Source: Verrucomicrobiia bacterium
Lineage (GTDB): Bacteria > Verrucomicrobiota > Verrucomicrobiia > Verrucomicrobiales > Akkermansiaceae
NCBI GenBank assembly: GCA_947462875.1
Contig: CANHQJ010000001.1
Location: 289,449 to 353,448, forward strand
DNA: 64,000 bases
Direction: 5' to 3'
Positions 1-9,247 of this stretch are shown piece by piece. The first letter of the stretch is position 1. The number at the start of each line of letters is the position of its first letter. The notes beneath the pieces were generated by a model. The model was not told where the DNA came from. It saw only the letters and a program-made list of their open reading frames with translations, and did no database searches. A program made the position numbers and the translations under genes.

Positions 1-1586
1 AGATTCACTGCTTCGAGTCGCACGCGCGGATGGGCATCGGCACAGAATTGCTGGAACAAGCTCTCGCATTCTTTCTGTGACAGTGCCTGGCCAGAGGCGT
101 TTGTCAGGTTGGCGAGGCCGCCATTGACGATCATCTGTCGCACGACGCGTACGACGGCCGCGCGGGTCTGCGGGTGGTCGATGCGATCGGATTTGCCATC
201 GAGCCAGCCGTGCTGCAGCACCCATGGCAAGGTGGCAACGTCAGCGGTTTGTGCCGTCCAGATTGCCTCGATGATGGCATTGGGACTGGGGTTTTTCTTG
301 AGAAAAGCATCGAGCAGGGCGGGGAGTTGTTTGATCTTGCGCGACTTGATTTCCTGTTTCGCCCAGTAGCGCACCGCTTGATCGGGGGATTTGAGTTTCT
401 CTAACACATCGGCATCACTGGGTTTTGTCAGATCGGTTGGTGTTGCGAGCGGGCGACCTTTCATCGTGAGGCGCCAGATGCGTCCGTGCACCTGATCGCG
501 ACGGGGATCGCGGAAATCCACTTCGCCGTGCTGGATGATGGGGTTGAACCAGTCCGCCAGATAGATCGCGCCATCGGGGCCGATGTTCACATCCACGGGG
601 CGGAACGAACCATGGGTGGAGCTCATCAGGTCGGGCAGTTGTTTGGAGCGATAGCCGCTGCCCTCCTCGGTGAGGGCGAAACGATTCACACGATGGCCGC
701 GGAAATCGCAGGTGATGAGTTGCCCTTGCCACTCGGTGGAAAAATGAGTGCCGGTGATTTGCGTGAGGCCGCACTGTTTCGGCTGGCCGGGGTTCATGCC
801 GGTGAGAATGCGCGGCAGTTGGTTCGGCAGACAGCGGAAAGTGGCACCGGGGAAGGCGTAGTTGATGCCCTCGCCGAAGGCTCCATCGGTTGTGAAACTC
901 TGCCCCCAGTCATCGAAGATGTGTCCCCAGGGATTGACCTGACCCATGCTGAATACCTCGAGCCTGCCGGTGCGCGGCTGGAATTGCCAGATGCCCGTGC
1001 CCATCAGGCGGCGCACACCAAAGGGCGTCTCGATGTGGCTGTGGATGTACACACTTTGATTGAAGTAGAGGTTCCCATCCGGTCCTCCCTTGATGGTATG
1101 GAGGATGTGGTGGGTGTCCTCGGTGCCGAATCCGCTGAGCAGGACCTTGCTGGTGTCGCATTTGTCATCGCCATTGGTATCTTGCATGAAAAGCAGCTCC
1201 GTCGAGTTGGCCACATAGACGCCGCCATCCTGCGGCCAGATGCCGGTGGGAATCAGCAACCCCTCGTAAAACACGGTGCTCTTGTCCGCCTTGCCATCGC
1301 GATCGGTATCCTCGAGGATGAGAATCTGGTCGCTCTGCGTTTGACCGGGCTTGATGTGCGGATAGATCGCGCTGCTGGCGACCCACAGGCGCCCTCGTGC
1401 GTCCCACGCCATTTGGATCGGCTTGCGCACCATGGGCTCGCTTGCGAACAGATTGACTTCCAGCCCCTCGGCGAGCTTGAAGGATTGTTGTTGGACGCCG
1501 GGATCGGTGCTGGGGATTTCGCGCAAGTTGCGTTGGGCAAAGAGGGTGGGCGAGAGCAGCAGGAGAATCAGAGAATGACGTGTCAT
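1..1586 (-). CDS. PVC-type membrane-bound dehydrogenase-like beta-propeller/HEAT protein, 3'-truncated by the window
   Basis: The frame is open from an ATG at 1586 to the window start (about 528 codons), so the C-terminus is missing. It begins with a signal peptide (MTRHSLILLLLSPTLFAQ). A beta-propeller of the soluble-glucose-dehydrogenase type follows, with blades such as IQMAWDARGRLWVASSA, then the family hallmark around 550-640 (HGSFRPVDVNIGPDGAIY, ADWFNPIIQHG, RRDQVHGRIWRL). The last part seen is an alpha-helical HEAT-like region (KLKSPDQAVRYWAKQEI and onward). Family members often end in a cytochrome c domain, which would lie outside the window. The likely role is a periplasmic or secreted dehydrogenase-like protein of unknown substrate. 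It lies 18 bp behind the SGNH hydrolase gene, probably in one transcript. No Shine-Dalgarno sequence is seen; the start was chosen for the signal peptide. Family is firm, substrate unknown. Confidence 0.85.
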   Translation of the reverse strand, partial: MTRHSLILLLLSPTLFAQRNLREIPSTDPGVQQQSFKLAEGLEVNLFASEPMVRKPIQMAWDARGRLWVASSAIYPHIKPGQTQSDQILILEDTDRDGKADKSTVFYEGLLIPTGIWPQDGGVYVANSTELLFMQDTNGDDKCDTSKVLLSGFGTEDTHHILHTIKGGPDGNLYFNQSVYIHSHIETPFGVRRLMGTGIWQFQPRTGRLEVFSMGQVNPWGHIFDDWGQSFTTDGAFGEGINYAFPGATFRCLPNQLPRILTGMNPGQPKQCGLTQITGTHFSTEWQGQLITCDFRGHRVNRFALTEEGSGYRSKQLPDLMSSTHGSFRPVDVNIGPDGAIYLADWFNPIIQHGEVDFRDPRRDQVHGRIWRLTMKGRPLATPTDLTKPSDADVLEKLKSPDQAVRYWAKQEIKSRKIKQLPALLDAFLKKNPSPNAIIEAIWTAQTADVATLPWVLQHGWLDGKSDRIDHPQTRAAVVRVVRQMIVNGGLANLTNASGQALSQKECESLFQQFCADAHPRVRLEAVN

Positions 1587-1604
1587 GGCAGGAAAGAGGA
1601 CTAA

Positions 1605-2483
1605 TTATGGATTGGGAAAAGTGCCGAAAATGAGTTGTTCCTTTTGTGCGATCAGCGGATCGAACTGCGGGATTTCCGCGCCGTTGCGTCCTTGTTCGTG
1701 CTTGCGCGAGCCGAACAGATAGATCTCGTTCTGCGGCCGCCAGCGTTGGAAAAAGAGGTGGTTTTTCGCGACAATCACATCGCGCAGTGACGGATGCTGT
1801 TGCGGCGTGGCCTTGCTGCTGAGACCCAGGGATTGAATGAAGAGCGGGGCGATTTTCGCATAGTCCTCATCGGTGAATGTCACACCGTTGATCGATGTGA
1901 ACGTCTGTCCTTTCATGCGACCGAACAAGTCGGCATAGACCAGCGACTGCGAAGCGGCGAGATCGCGGATGGCCTTGCCGTAGCGCTCGCGTTGGGCATT
2001 GTGCCCCGCGAGGGAGGGATAACGTTTGGCATCATCCACCACGGCAGGCGGACTCATCAGAACGACCTTTGCTCCACAGCTCGACTGAATCATTTGCAGA
2101 AGCGTCTGATAGCTTTTGAGAAACGACTGCATGCCAACTTCTCCCTCGAACGCATCCACGGCGCCATAACACGCGATCACGGTGGTGGGCTTGATTTCCG
2201 CGAGTTGTTTGCGCAAGCGATCGAAGCCCTCGGCGGGTGGACCGAAGTAACTGCGGCTCTCGCAACGCGGCGTATCGCCGCTCCAGCCGAGATTGCGGAT
2301 GCGGATGTTTTTGCCCGCCGTGGCGAGAGTAAGCGCTGTTTCGAGATGGCCTTGGCGGTAGTCGCGCTCGAAAAACGTATCGCCGAGCAGCACCACCGTT
2401 TCGTTTTTCGACGGTGTCCAGACCGGTTCCGCCGCAGCGATCAGCGTCGCAAATCCAGCAAACAAAATGAGTTGGGAGAACAT
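1605..2483 (-). CDS. Secreted SGNH/GDSL-type hydrolase
   Basis: A 292-residue protein with a signal peptide (about 1-18) and an SGNH-like fold. The block I region reads VVLLGDTFFERDYRQG, so the usual nucleophile Ser of GDS is replaced by Thr. Block II is RNLGWSGDTP and a later block is IACYGAVDAFEG. The C-terminal motif HLFFQRWRPQNEIYLFG is shared with PVC proteins of this type that sit beside membrane-bound dehydrogenase genes. It is the first gene of a probable two-gene transcript with the beta-propeller protein. Esterase activity is uncertain because of the Ser-to-Thr change; a carbohydrate-ester role is only an inference from the neighbourhood. Confidence 0.8.
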   Translation of the reverse strand: MFSQLILFAGFATLIAAAEPVWTPSKNETVVLLGDTFFERDYRQGHLETALTLATAGKNIRIRNLGWSGDTPRCESRSYFGPPAEGFDRLRKQLAEIKPTTVIACYGAVDAFEGEVGMQSFLKSYQTLLQMIQSSCGAKVVLMSPPAVVDDAKRYPSLAGHNAQRERYGKAIRDLAASQSLVYADLFGRMKGQTFTSINGVTFTDEDYAKIAPLFIQSLGLSSKATPQQHPSLRDVIVAKNHLFFQRWRPQNEIYLFGSRKHEQGRNGAEIPQFDPLIAQKEQLIFGTFPNP

Positions 2484-2604
2484 GTGCCCATATACGGTTG
2501 AGATATCGATTTCCTGACAATTGTTTGCGAAAAATGACAGACTCGGAAGAGAATCTTCAGGGAAATGTGATTGCCTAGATGTCTGGTTCTCGCATGATGG
2601 GGCC

Positions 2605-3624
2605 GTGCTGAAGCCGATTGCCTGTGGGAATCTTGATACGGAAGGGGAGGTGTTTCGCGGGGCACTGCTGGAGTGGTTTCGTGCCGACGGAAGAGATTAC
2701 CCGTGGCGCCGGACTCGCGATCCCTACGCGATTTTGGTTTCCGAGGTGATGTTGCAGCAGACGCGCCTGGCGGTGGTGCTCGGCAAAGGATATTTTGCGC
2801 GTTTCATGTCCGCATTTCCCACGGTGCAGGCTCTGGCGGAAGCGGAAGAGAGAGCCTTGCTGCGCGTGTGGGAAGGGCTGGGGTATTACCGCCGCGCGCG
2901 GATGTTGCAGGCCACGGCTCTGGCGGTGATGGAGCGACACGACGGGCATTTTCCCCGCGACGAGAAAGAACTGTTAGCCTTGCCGGGGATTGGGCCCTAC
3001 ACGGCGGGTGCCCTGCGCAGTTTTGCTTTTGACTTGCCCGCGCCGTTGGTGGACGGGAATGTCATGCGCGTGTTTTCGCGCCTTTTTGATGACGCGATGC
3101 CGATTGATTCGACCGAAGGAATCAAAAGTCACTGGCGGCGTGCCGGGGCGTTGTTGGATCGCGATCATCCGCGTCTGTTCAACTCGGCCCTGATGGAGCT
3201 GGGTCAGCGGATTTGCAAGGTGGGAGTGCCGGATTGCCTGGCCTGTCCGGTGGCGCGGTTTTGCCAGAGCAGGCAACCCGAGTCATTGCCCGTGAAAGCG
3301 AAAACCACGGCGATCACCGAGCTGGAAGAGCATGCGATTTTTGTGCGCGATCAGGAAGGGCGCATCCTGCTGCATCAGGAGACGGGCAAACGGCGCGGCG
3401 GCTTGTGGCGGTTGCCGATCCGGGAAAAAGAGCGGCTGTCCGGTGCGGTCTTGATGCACGAAATGAGCTATGCGATCACGCGATACCGTGTGCGTTTATA
3501 CGTTTACGGGCTAACGGAAGTGATCTTGCAGGATGGGGAGAGCTGGGTGCCTCTTGAGGAACTGGATGCTCATCCGATGGCGGCACCGTATCGCAAGGCG
3601 TTGGGTACGGTGATGGACTATTGA
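2605..3624 (+). CDS. mutY: A/G-specific adenine DNA glycosylase
   Basis: Removes adenine mispaired with 8-oxoguanine in base excision repair. With the GTG start at 2605 the catalytic Glu is about residue 47 (SEVMLQQT), the helix-hairpin-helix is LLALPGIGPYTAGAL, and the catalytic Asp is about residue 150 (LVDGNVMRV). The [4Fe-4S] cysteines are at about 204, 211, 214 and 220 (CKVGVPDCLACPVARFC), giving the family spacing C-X6-C-X2-C-X5-C. A short NUDIX-like C-terminal domain follows. The reading frame is open from a TTG at 2521, and another GTG at 2653 is possible; none has a convincing ribosome-binding site. The 3' end overlaps the convergent ABC ATPase gene by 7 bp. Confidence 0.95.
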   Translation: MLKPIACGNLDTEGEVFRGALLEWFRADGRDYPWRRTRDPYAILVSEVMLQQTRLAVVLGKGYFARFMSAFPTVQALAEAEERALLRVWEGLGYYRRARMLQATALAVMERHDGHFPRDEKELLALPGIGPYTAGALRSFAFDLPAPLVDGNVMRVFSRLFDDAMPIDSTEGIKSHWRRAGALLDRDHPRLFNSALMELGQRICKVGVPDCLACPVARFCQSRQPESLPVKAKTTAITELEEHAIFVRDQEGRILLHQETGKRRGGLWRLPIREKERLSGAVLMHEMSYAITRYRVRLYVYGLTEVILQDGESWVPLEELDAHPMAAPYRKALGTVMDY

Positions 3625-4652
3625 GAGGCTTTCGCCACAGCGGCGTAGTCTGCGGGAGAGAGACAGCAGGGGTCGGCGGCGACGAAGTGGTCGGGACTGA
3701 GCTCGGTGAGGCGCAGGTCTTTGTCCATGGTTTGCTCGTACAGAGGATGGCTGATGCGATGGCCGAAGGCGCTGCCTGCGGGAGGATTGATGGGCGAGGG
3801 GACATCTCCCTCTAACAGAATGCGTTTTTTCTTCGCGCGCGGATCCGCCACCGGAATGGCGGAGAGCAGGGCCTGGGTGTAGGCGTGGCGGGGATCGCGA
3901 TAGATTTCATCCGCATCGGCGAGTTCCACGATTTTACCGAGATACATCACCGCGACGCGGTCGCTGATGTGTTTCACCACCGCCAGATCATGCGCGATGA
4001 AGAGATACGCGAGGCCCATTTCCTGCTGGAGCTCCAGCATGAGATTGAGCACCTGGGATTGCACGGAGACATCGAGCGCGCTGACGGGTTCGTCGCAGAT
4101 GATCAGCTTCGGCTTGAGCGCGATCGCGCGGGCGATGCCGATGCGCTGGCGCTGGCCACCGGAAAACTCGAACGAGTATTTGTCCGCTGAAGAACTGGGC
4201 AGGCCCACACGATCTAACAATTCATTGACCCAGCGGCGGCGTTCTTCCTTCGTGCCGATGTTGTGGATGATGTAAGGTTCCTCCAGGATCGAACGCACGC
4301 TGTGACGCGCGTTGAGCGATTCCGAGGGGTCCTGGAAAATCATTTGCATGTCGCGGCGCAGCGGTCGGATTTGCGACTGGCTGGCGCGGGTGATGTCCCG
4401 TCCCTCGAATACGATCTGTCCGGCGTTCGGGCGATAGAGTCGCACAATGGCTTTGCCAAGGGTGGACTTGCCGCAACCCGACTCTCCCACGAGCCCGAGC
4501 GTCTCACCCGGAGCGATGGTTAAAGAAACGTCATCCACCGCACGCACCGCGCCGATCTGGCGCTTCAACACACCGCCATGCACGGGGAAGTGGACTTTCA
4601 AGCCGTTGACGCTGAGAAGAGGAGATTCCATATCGTTAGAGAGATTCGACAC
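3618..4652 (-). CDS. Peptide ABC transporter ATP-binding protein, OppF/DppF type
   Basis: A 344-residue ATPase energising peptide import. Walker A is [10 protein letters not shown] (about 58-67), the signature is FSGGQRQRIG, Walker B is LIICDEPVSALD, and the switch His is in IAHDLAVV. The C-terminal oligopeptide-transporter domain is present, but the usual cysteine pattern (GCxFxxRC) reads GSAFGHRI, so the conserved Cys are lost; the only nearby Cys are in ADPCC. It is the last gene of the five-gene transporter operon, and its start overlaps the preceding OppD-like gene by 17 bp, suggesting translational coupling. Substrate class is inferred from the YejA-like binding protein in the same operon. 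Confidence 0.92.
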   Translation of the reverse strand: MSNLSNDMESPLLSVNGLKVHFPVHGGVLKRQIGAVRAVDDVSLTIAPGETLGLVGESGCGKSTLGKAIVRLYRPNAGQIVFEGRDITRASQSQIRPLRRDMQMIFQDPSESLNARHSVRSILEEPYIIHNIGTKEERRRWVNELLDRVGLPSSSADKYSFEFSGGQRQRIGIARAIALKPKLIICDEPVSALDVSVQSQVLNLMLELQQEMGLAYLFIAHDLAVVKHISDRVAVMYLGKIVELADADEIYRDPRHAYTQALLSAIPVADPRAKKKRILLEGDVPSPINPPAGSAFGHRISHPLYEQTMDKDLRLTELSPDHFVAADPCCLSPADYAAVAKASQ

Positions 4653-5622
4653 AAACCGGGCAGGCTTCGACCCAATGCCGGGGTGAGATTTCCTGGTAAA
4701 GAGGGCGCTCCCTGAGCACGGCGCCTTCGCGTTTCATTCGCTGGCAAAAACGGCATCCGGTGACAAAATCTTGCAGCGACGCGACCATGCCGGGGATGAC
4801 GGGCAGGATCGTTTTGCGCGGTGTGTCGAGATGGGGCATGGAGGCCAGCAAGCCCTTGGTGTAAGCGTGGCGCGGATTGTGGAAAATCTCGTCCACCGGC
4901 GCGCGTTCGATGACGCGACCACCATACATCACGACCACTTCATCGCAGGTCTCCGCGATGACGCCGAGATCGTGAGTGATGAGTATCATCGAGGTGCCGA
5001 GTTGCTCCTGCCGCTCCTTGATCAGATCGAGAATCTGCGCCTGCACCGTCACATCCAGAGCGGTGGTCGGCTCATCCGCGATGATCAGGTCGGGCCGGCA
5101 GGCAAGGGCGAGAGCGATGACGATGCGCTGGCGCATGCCGCCGGAAAGTTGGTGCGGGTAATCGCCGATGCGTTGCTCCGGAGCGGGGATGCGGACGAGC
5201 TTGAGCATTTCGATCGAGGCGTCCCAGGCCTCCTTCTTGTTCATGCCCTTGTGCAGGATGAAGCCTTCGCTCAGCTGCTTGCCGATGCGGTGCACCGGAT
5301 TGAGTGCCGTCATCGGCTCCTGGAAAATCACGCCGATTTCGTTGCCACGGATCTTGCGCATTTCCGCCGCGCTGATGGTGGCGAGATTGCGCTCCTTGAA
5401 CCATACCTCGCCCTCGATGATGCGTCCGCTGGGCTGTGGTAACAATTTCACGATGGACATCGCCGTCACGCTCTTGCCGCAACCGGACTCGCCCACGATG
5501 CCGAGCGTCTGGCGTTTTTTCACACTGAAAGAAACCTGATCGACAGCGCGCAGCAAGCCCGCATCGGTATCGAATGCGGTGATCAACTTCCGAACATCCA
5601 GCAGCACCTCACTCATTGTCAC
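4636..5622 (-). CDS. Peptide ABC transporter ATP-binding protein, OppD/DppD type
   Basis: A 328-residue ATPase partner of the OppF-like protein. It shows Walker [12 protein letters not shown]-loop [13 protein letters not shown], signature LSGGMRQRI, Walker [13 protein letters not shown] and the switch region LITHDLGV. Unlike its partner, it keeps part of the C-terminal cysteine-containing region ([10 protein letters not shown], then EACPVC). Its start overlaps the 3' end of the binding-protein gene by 14 bp. In enterobacterial Yej systems both ATPases are fused in one protein (YejF). Here they are two genes, as in Opp and Dpp systems. Confidence 0.92.
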   Translation of the reverse strand: MTMSEVLLDVRKLITAFDTDAGLLRAVDQVSFSVKKRQTLGIVGESGCGKSVTAMSIVKLLPQPSGRIIEGEVWFKERNLATISAAEMRKIRGNEIGVIFQEPMTALNPVHRIGKQLSEGFILHKGMNKKEAWDASIEMLKLVRIPAPEQRIGDYPHQLSGGMRQRIVIALALACRPDLIIADEPTTALDVTVQAQILDLIKERQEQLGTSMILITHDLGVIAETCDEVVVMYGGRVIERAPVDEIFHNPRHAYTKGLLASMPHLDTPRKTILPVIPGMVASLQDFVTGCRFCQRMKREGAVLRERPLYQEISPRHWVEACPVCVESL

Positions 5623-7666
5623 CTCCTGTTTTCACGCGATAGTCGTCATACACGCGGTTCACTTCCGGAAATGTTTTGCCCTCGCGCATGGCTTGCAGCG
5701 TTTCTTTTTTTGTCTCCTCATCGATCCAGAACACGTAACCCATTTCCGGTTCGTCGCTGATGCGGATGTTGTGTTTTTCCGGCCACCTGACCCAGCGCCA
5801 GTAGGCATAGCGATAGAAGTCCTTCTTCCATCCAGGGCAAAGAAGCGCCTCGTTGTGGATGATTTCCTCGATGCGGTGACTGGTGCTCACGACTTCCTCC
5901 TCGCTTCTCGCATTGCGGTTCGCTTCGAGGATCTTGTCGGTCTCGGGATTGGCGTAGGTGAAAATGTTGTTCGTCATCGCACGCGGGGTTCTGGTGCCGG
6001 GTTCGAAGGCATCGCTGGAGTGGAAGAACTCGAAATAATCCGGGAAGGGTGGCGTGATGCCCCAGGCGGCGAAAGCGATCTGATGTTTCTTTTGCGATGA
6101 TTTCTGGAAACTCTCCGTGCCATCCAGGCCGTCCAGTTTGTATTCCACGCCCGCCTTCAGCGCTTCTTCCTTGAGTCGCTGCATGATCTGATCGACGAAG
6201 GCCGATTTGGCATACGTGATGGTGAACGCGAGCTTCTGTCCCTGCTCGTTCATCCAGATCCCGTCATTGCCCTTTTTGTTGTAGCCTGCGCGGGCGAATG
6301 CTTCCGCCGCCTTGGCGGGAGAGAACTCGCGGGTGATGATGTTGGTGTTGGAAAATTTCCCGAAGCCATCATTCATGATGTGCAGGCGGTTCGCGTCGCC
6401 GCGCATGTCGTAATCGATCACACGCTGCCAGTGCGTCGCATGCTGCAGGCCGATGCGGATATCGAGGTTGGCGAGGGGCGGGTAGGCCTGGTTGAAATAC
6501 AGGCCGTAGGGACTGCGCGGATAGTCGTTGAAAAACGTCGCCTTTTCCACATAGCCATCGAACACCTGCGGGATTTCGGTTTTTTCATACCAGAACTTCG
6601 GTTGACCGAGCGGGAAGAGTTCGATCTCGCCGCGCTTGAAGAGCACGAAGGCCTTTTCCAATTCGCGGATGAGTTTGTATTCGATGCGATCCGGATTGTA
6701 GAGGTAGCGGTAGTATTTCTGATCTTTCGCCCACCAGTTTTTCACGCGTGTGAGCGTGATCGACTCGCCTTTTTTGATATCGCTTTCCAGGATCTGATAG
6801 GCTCCGGTGGTTGGTCGCGGACGCCAGTTGTAACGCGTCTCGAAATCCGGGCCGAACTCGCGGTAGAACTTCGTCTGGAATGGCACCAGATTCCCATAGA
6901 AGGCGCTGCGCGGTTTGGGATTGGCGAGGCGCACGCAGATATAGTCTTTGCCGTAGGCGGTGATGCCGTTGAACTGCTCGCCGTAGTAGGTGCGGTACCA
7001 CTGTTCCGTGAGATAAGGGGAAAGATAAACGTAGAACGACATGAAAAAATCTTCCGTCGTGATTTCCTCGCCATCCGACCATGTGGCGAGGTCGTTGATG
7101 TGGAAGTAGATGGTTTGCTGATCCTCCGCCACGGCCCAGCGATCGGCGATGGCCGGGATCAGTTTTCCGGTATTCGGATGAGTTCCGATCAATCCCATCT
7201 CGATGTAGTCCCAGTGATACGAGCGGAAGTTGTTGTTGCCGCCTTTGCCCAGGCAGCGGATTGTCGGCGGATAGGCCATGCCGGGCAGAAAGGTATGATA
7301 GGTGCCGCCTTTTTTCGCCTGAGGCGAGCCGATTTCCGGATCGTCCAGATTCGTCTGCCAGTTCAGGTTCGCGGGCAGCTCCGCCTCTTCCTTGCGCTGG
7401 AAAAACGGACCATCCGCGATTTTCTTCTCCGCCATCGCCAGTGCGTGCTGGGCCTCCTTGAGAGCGTCCGGATCCGTGATGGTGGCGAGCCGTGCCTTGA
7501 GTTTTTCGATTTTGTCTTTGGCGGAAGCCGCGGCGCTTTGATTGTGCTGCTCGTAGAACTTCATGCGCTCTTCGGTATTGTCCACGGGCGCAAAGGTCTC
7601 CTTTTGCTCGCACTGGCAGAGCAGCAAGATCGTGAAGCAGGAGATGATGAGAAAAAGAATACGCAT
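5609..7666 (-). CDS. Extracellular peptide-binding protein, YejA-like (SBP family 5)
   Basis: A 685-residue substrate-binding protein. The ATG at 7666 opens a hydrophobic signal (MRILFLIISCFTILLLCQC), probably of lipoprotein type although the lipobox is atypical. A coiled, charged linker follows (KFYEQHNQSAAASAKDKIEK and onward). The family-5 fold contains YejA-like landmarks: PEIGSPQAKKGGTYHTF, THPNTGKLIPAIADRW, WSDGEEITTEDFFMSFY and RPTTGAYQI. The open frame extends upstream to 8059, but that part overlaps the permease gene in another frame. The start overlaps the permease stop by one base (TGATG). It delivers peptides to the two permeases; microcin C-like peptides are the known YejA ligands in E. 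coli, but the ligand here is unknown. Confidence 0.9.
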   Translation of the reverse strand: MRILFLIISCFTILLLCQCEQKETFAPVDNTEERMKFYEQHNQSAAASAKDKIEKLKARLATITDPDALKEAQHALAMAEKKIADGPFFQRKEEAELPANLNWQTNLDDPEIGSPQAKKGGTYHTFLPGMAYPPTIRCLGKGGNNNFRSYHWDYIEMGLIGTHPNTGKLIPAIADRWAVAEDQQTIYFHINDLATWSDGEEITTEDFFMSFYVYLSPYLTEQWYRTYYGEQFNGITAYGKDYICVRLANPKPRSAFYGNLVPFQTKFYREFGPDFETRYNWRPRPTTGAYQILESDIKKGESITLTRVKNWWAKDQKYYRYLYNPDRIEYKLIRELEKAFVLFKRGEIELFPLGQPKFWYEKTEIPQVFDGYVEKATFFNDYPRSPYGLYFNQAYPPLANLDIRIGLQHATHWQRVIDYDMRGDANRLHIMNDGFGKFSNTNIITREFSPAKAAEAFARAGYNKKGNDGIWMNEQGQKLAFTITYAKSAFVDQIMQRLKEEALKAGVEYKLDGLDGTESFQKSSQKKHQIAFAAWGITPPFPDYFEFFHSSDAFEPGTRTPRAMTNNIFTYANPETDKILEANRNARSEEEVVSTSHRIEEIIHNEALLCPGWKKDFYRYAYWRWVRWPEKHNIRISDEPEMGYVFWIDEETKKETLQAMREGKTFPEVNRVYDDYRVKTGGDNE

Positions 7667-9240
7667 CAGGAATAGGTCGTGAATTTTTTCGGATCGAACG
7701 CTTCGCGGATGGCTTCTCCGACGAAGGTGATGAGCAAGAGCAGGGTCACCAGAACGACAAACACCGAGCCTACGATCCATGGCGCTTCCAGATTCGCCAG
7801 GCCGTCCGCCAGCAGCGTGCCCCAGCTCGGGTAGCGGTCGGGCAGGCCGAAGCCGATGAAATCGAGTGCCGTGAGCGAGGTGGCCACGCCGGTGATGTAG
7901 AAGGGGACCAGCGTGATGGTGGTCGATAACACATTCGGCAAAATATGGCGGAAGATGATACGGGGGGTGCCGGCACCGAGAACACGCGCGGCGGCCACGT
8001 AATCGCGCTCGCGCTCTTTCAGGGCGGCGGTGCGTTTGTAAATGCTCACGCCGATCCACGAGAAAAAGCTCATCACGGCGACGATGGCGACGATGGAAAC
8101 ATTATCGCGGCCGATGCGCGAGGCGATGATCATCACGATGAACAGAAACGGAATGTTGCTCATGACCTCGATCACGCGCTGCATGAACAAATCGAACCAG
8201 CCGCCGAAATATCCGCTGATCAGTCCCATGCTGATGCCGATGGAGAATGTCAGCAGCACGTAGAGCACGGACGCCTTGCAGACCACTTGCAAGCCGCCGT
8301 AGATTTGCGCGAACAAGTCCCAACCGCGCGAGTCCGTGCCTAACAGATGTCCGCGTTTCCATGACGGACCGCTGGGGGGATACTTGAGAGCGAAATAATC
8401 ATCGGACGTCAATCGCGCCACTTCCGCATCCTCGCCCTCGCCGATTTCCTGACTGTTGCGGGTGCCGGCGGTCCATTGCTCCTTGCCGATGGGGTCGCCC
8501 TTGCGATTGAACAAAGTCGCCAACCCTTGCAGACGGCCTTTGCGGAAAGACGCTTCGCGCTGCTTCACATCGGTCTGATCGGGATCGTAGGAGGTGGCGA
8601 GGCCCTGATAGGGTGTCTGGCTATTCGGTTCGTAGTATACGCCCTCGCGTTTCACCAAGGCGATCTTTTGCAATTCATCGGTATCAAACGTCGTGTCCCA
8701 CGGAATCAATGGCATGATCACGAAATTGCCGTCGTTTTCGAGAGAAAAGGACTTCTTGAGCTCGCGGTAATCCGCGCTTTGATCGGGAGATCCGCCGAAA
8801 GCATCGGCTGTGTAGTTTTTCGTGAGAAATGCCGGAAAATACCATTTCCCCTCGTATTTGACGATGAGTGCCTTGCGACCGACCAAAGCATGGTCCGGCA
8901 GAGTGAGAACCACCAGGCCGATCAGAAGCACGAACGAGCGGAAGCCGCGCGAGGACGAACGGAAGCGCTTCATGCGCCGCAGGGTCATGGGGTTCCATTC
9001 GAATTTGCCGCCGCCGAACCACAGCAGCACGGCTGTCAGCATCATCAGGCTGATAAAGCTGCAGCCGACCAGATTGGTGAAAATCCTGCCGAGACCGGGG
9101 AGAGCTTCTCTCCAGCCATCGGACATCTCAAACGAGAAGAACCAACGCAGCGTGGGAAGCTCCAGCTCATAAAAGCGCCCCAGAGCCGCCGCGATAGCGG
9201 TGAGGACAAGCAACAGGGCGATTTTGCGGGGAAATGTCAT
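7666..9240 (-). CDS. Peptide ABC transporter permease, YejE-like, with enlarged extracytoplasmic insert
   Basis: A 524-residue inner-membrane permease (ATG at 9240; an upstream start at 9291 would overlap the preceding gene). It has an N-terminal membrane segment and further helices around residues 55-130. An extracytoplasmic stretch of roughly 170-200 residues follows (GKWYFPAFLTKNYTADAFGG to WKRGHLLGTDSRG). The canonical binding-protein-dependent permease core comes last, with the EAA loop AARVLGAGTPRIIFRHILPN and the end FVGEAIREAFDPKKF. E. coli YejE is about 340 residues, so the insert is much enlarged. It lies 7 bp downstream of the YejB-like gene and fuses to the binding protein gene by a one-base overlap. 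Confidence 0.9.
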   Translation of the reverse strand: MTFPRKIALLLVLTAIAAALGRFYELELPTLRWFFSFEMSDGWREALPGLGRIFTNLVGCSFISLMMLTAVLLWFGGGKFEWNPMTLRRMKRFRSSSRGFRSFVLLIGLVVLTLPDHALVGRKALIVKYEGKWYFPAFLTKNYTADAFGGSPDQSADYRELKKSFSLENDGNFVIMPLIPWDTTFDTDELQKIALVKREGVYYEPNSQTPYQGLATSYDPDQTDVKQREASFRKGRLQGLATLFNRKGDPIGKEQWTAGTRNSQEIGEGEDAEVARLTSDDYFALKYPPSGPSWKRGHLLGTDSRGWDLFAQIYGGLQVVCKASVLYVLLTFSIGISMGLISGYFGGWFDLFMQRVIEVMSNIPFLFIVMIIASRIGRDNVSIVAIVAVMSFFSWIGVSIYKRTAALKERERDYVAAARVLGAGTPRIIFRHILPNVLSTTITLVPFYITGVATSLTALDFIGFGLPDRYPSWGTLLADGLANLEAPWIVGSVFVVLVTLLLLITFVGEAIREAFDPKKFTTYS

Positions 9241-9247
9241 GAGGTCC

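Noticed and set aside
486..1604. Plus-strand open frame of 372 codons
   Set aside because: It is antisense to the beta-propeller dehydrogenase gene, whose minus-strand frame shows clear family motifs; the plus-strand protein has none.
7667..8059. N-terminal 131-codon extension of the binding-protein frame
   Set aside because: It lies in another frame inside the YejE-like permease; a signal peptide starts exactly at the ATG at 7666.
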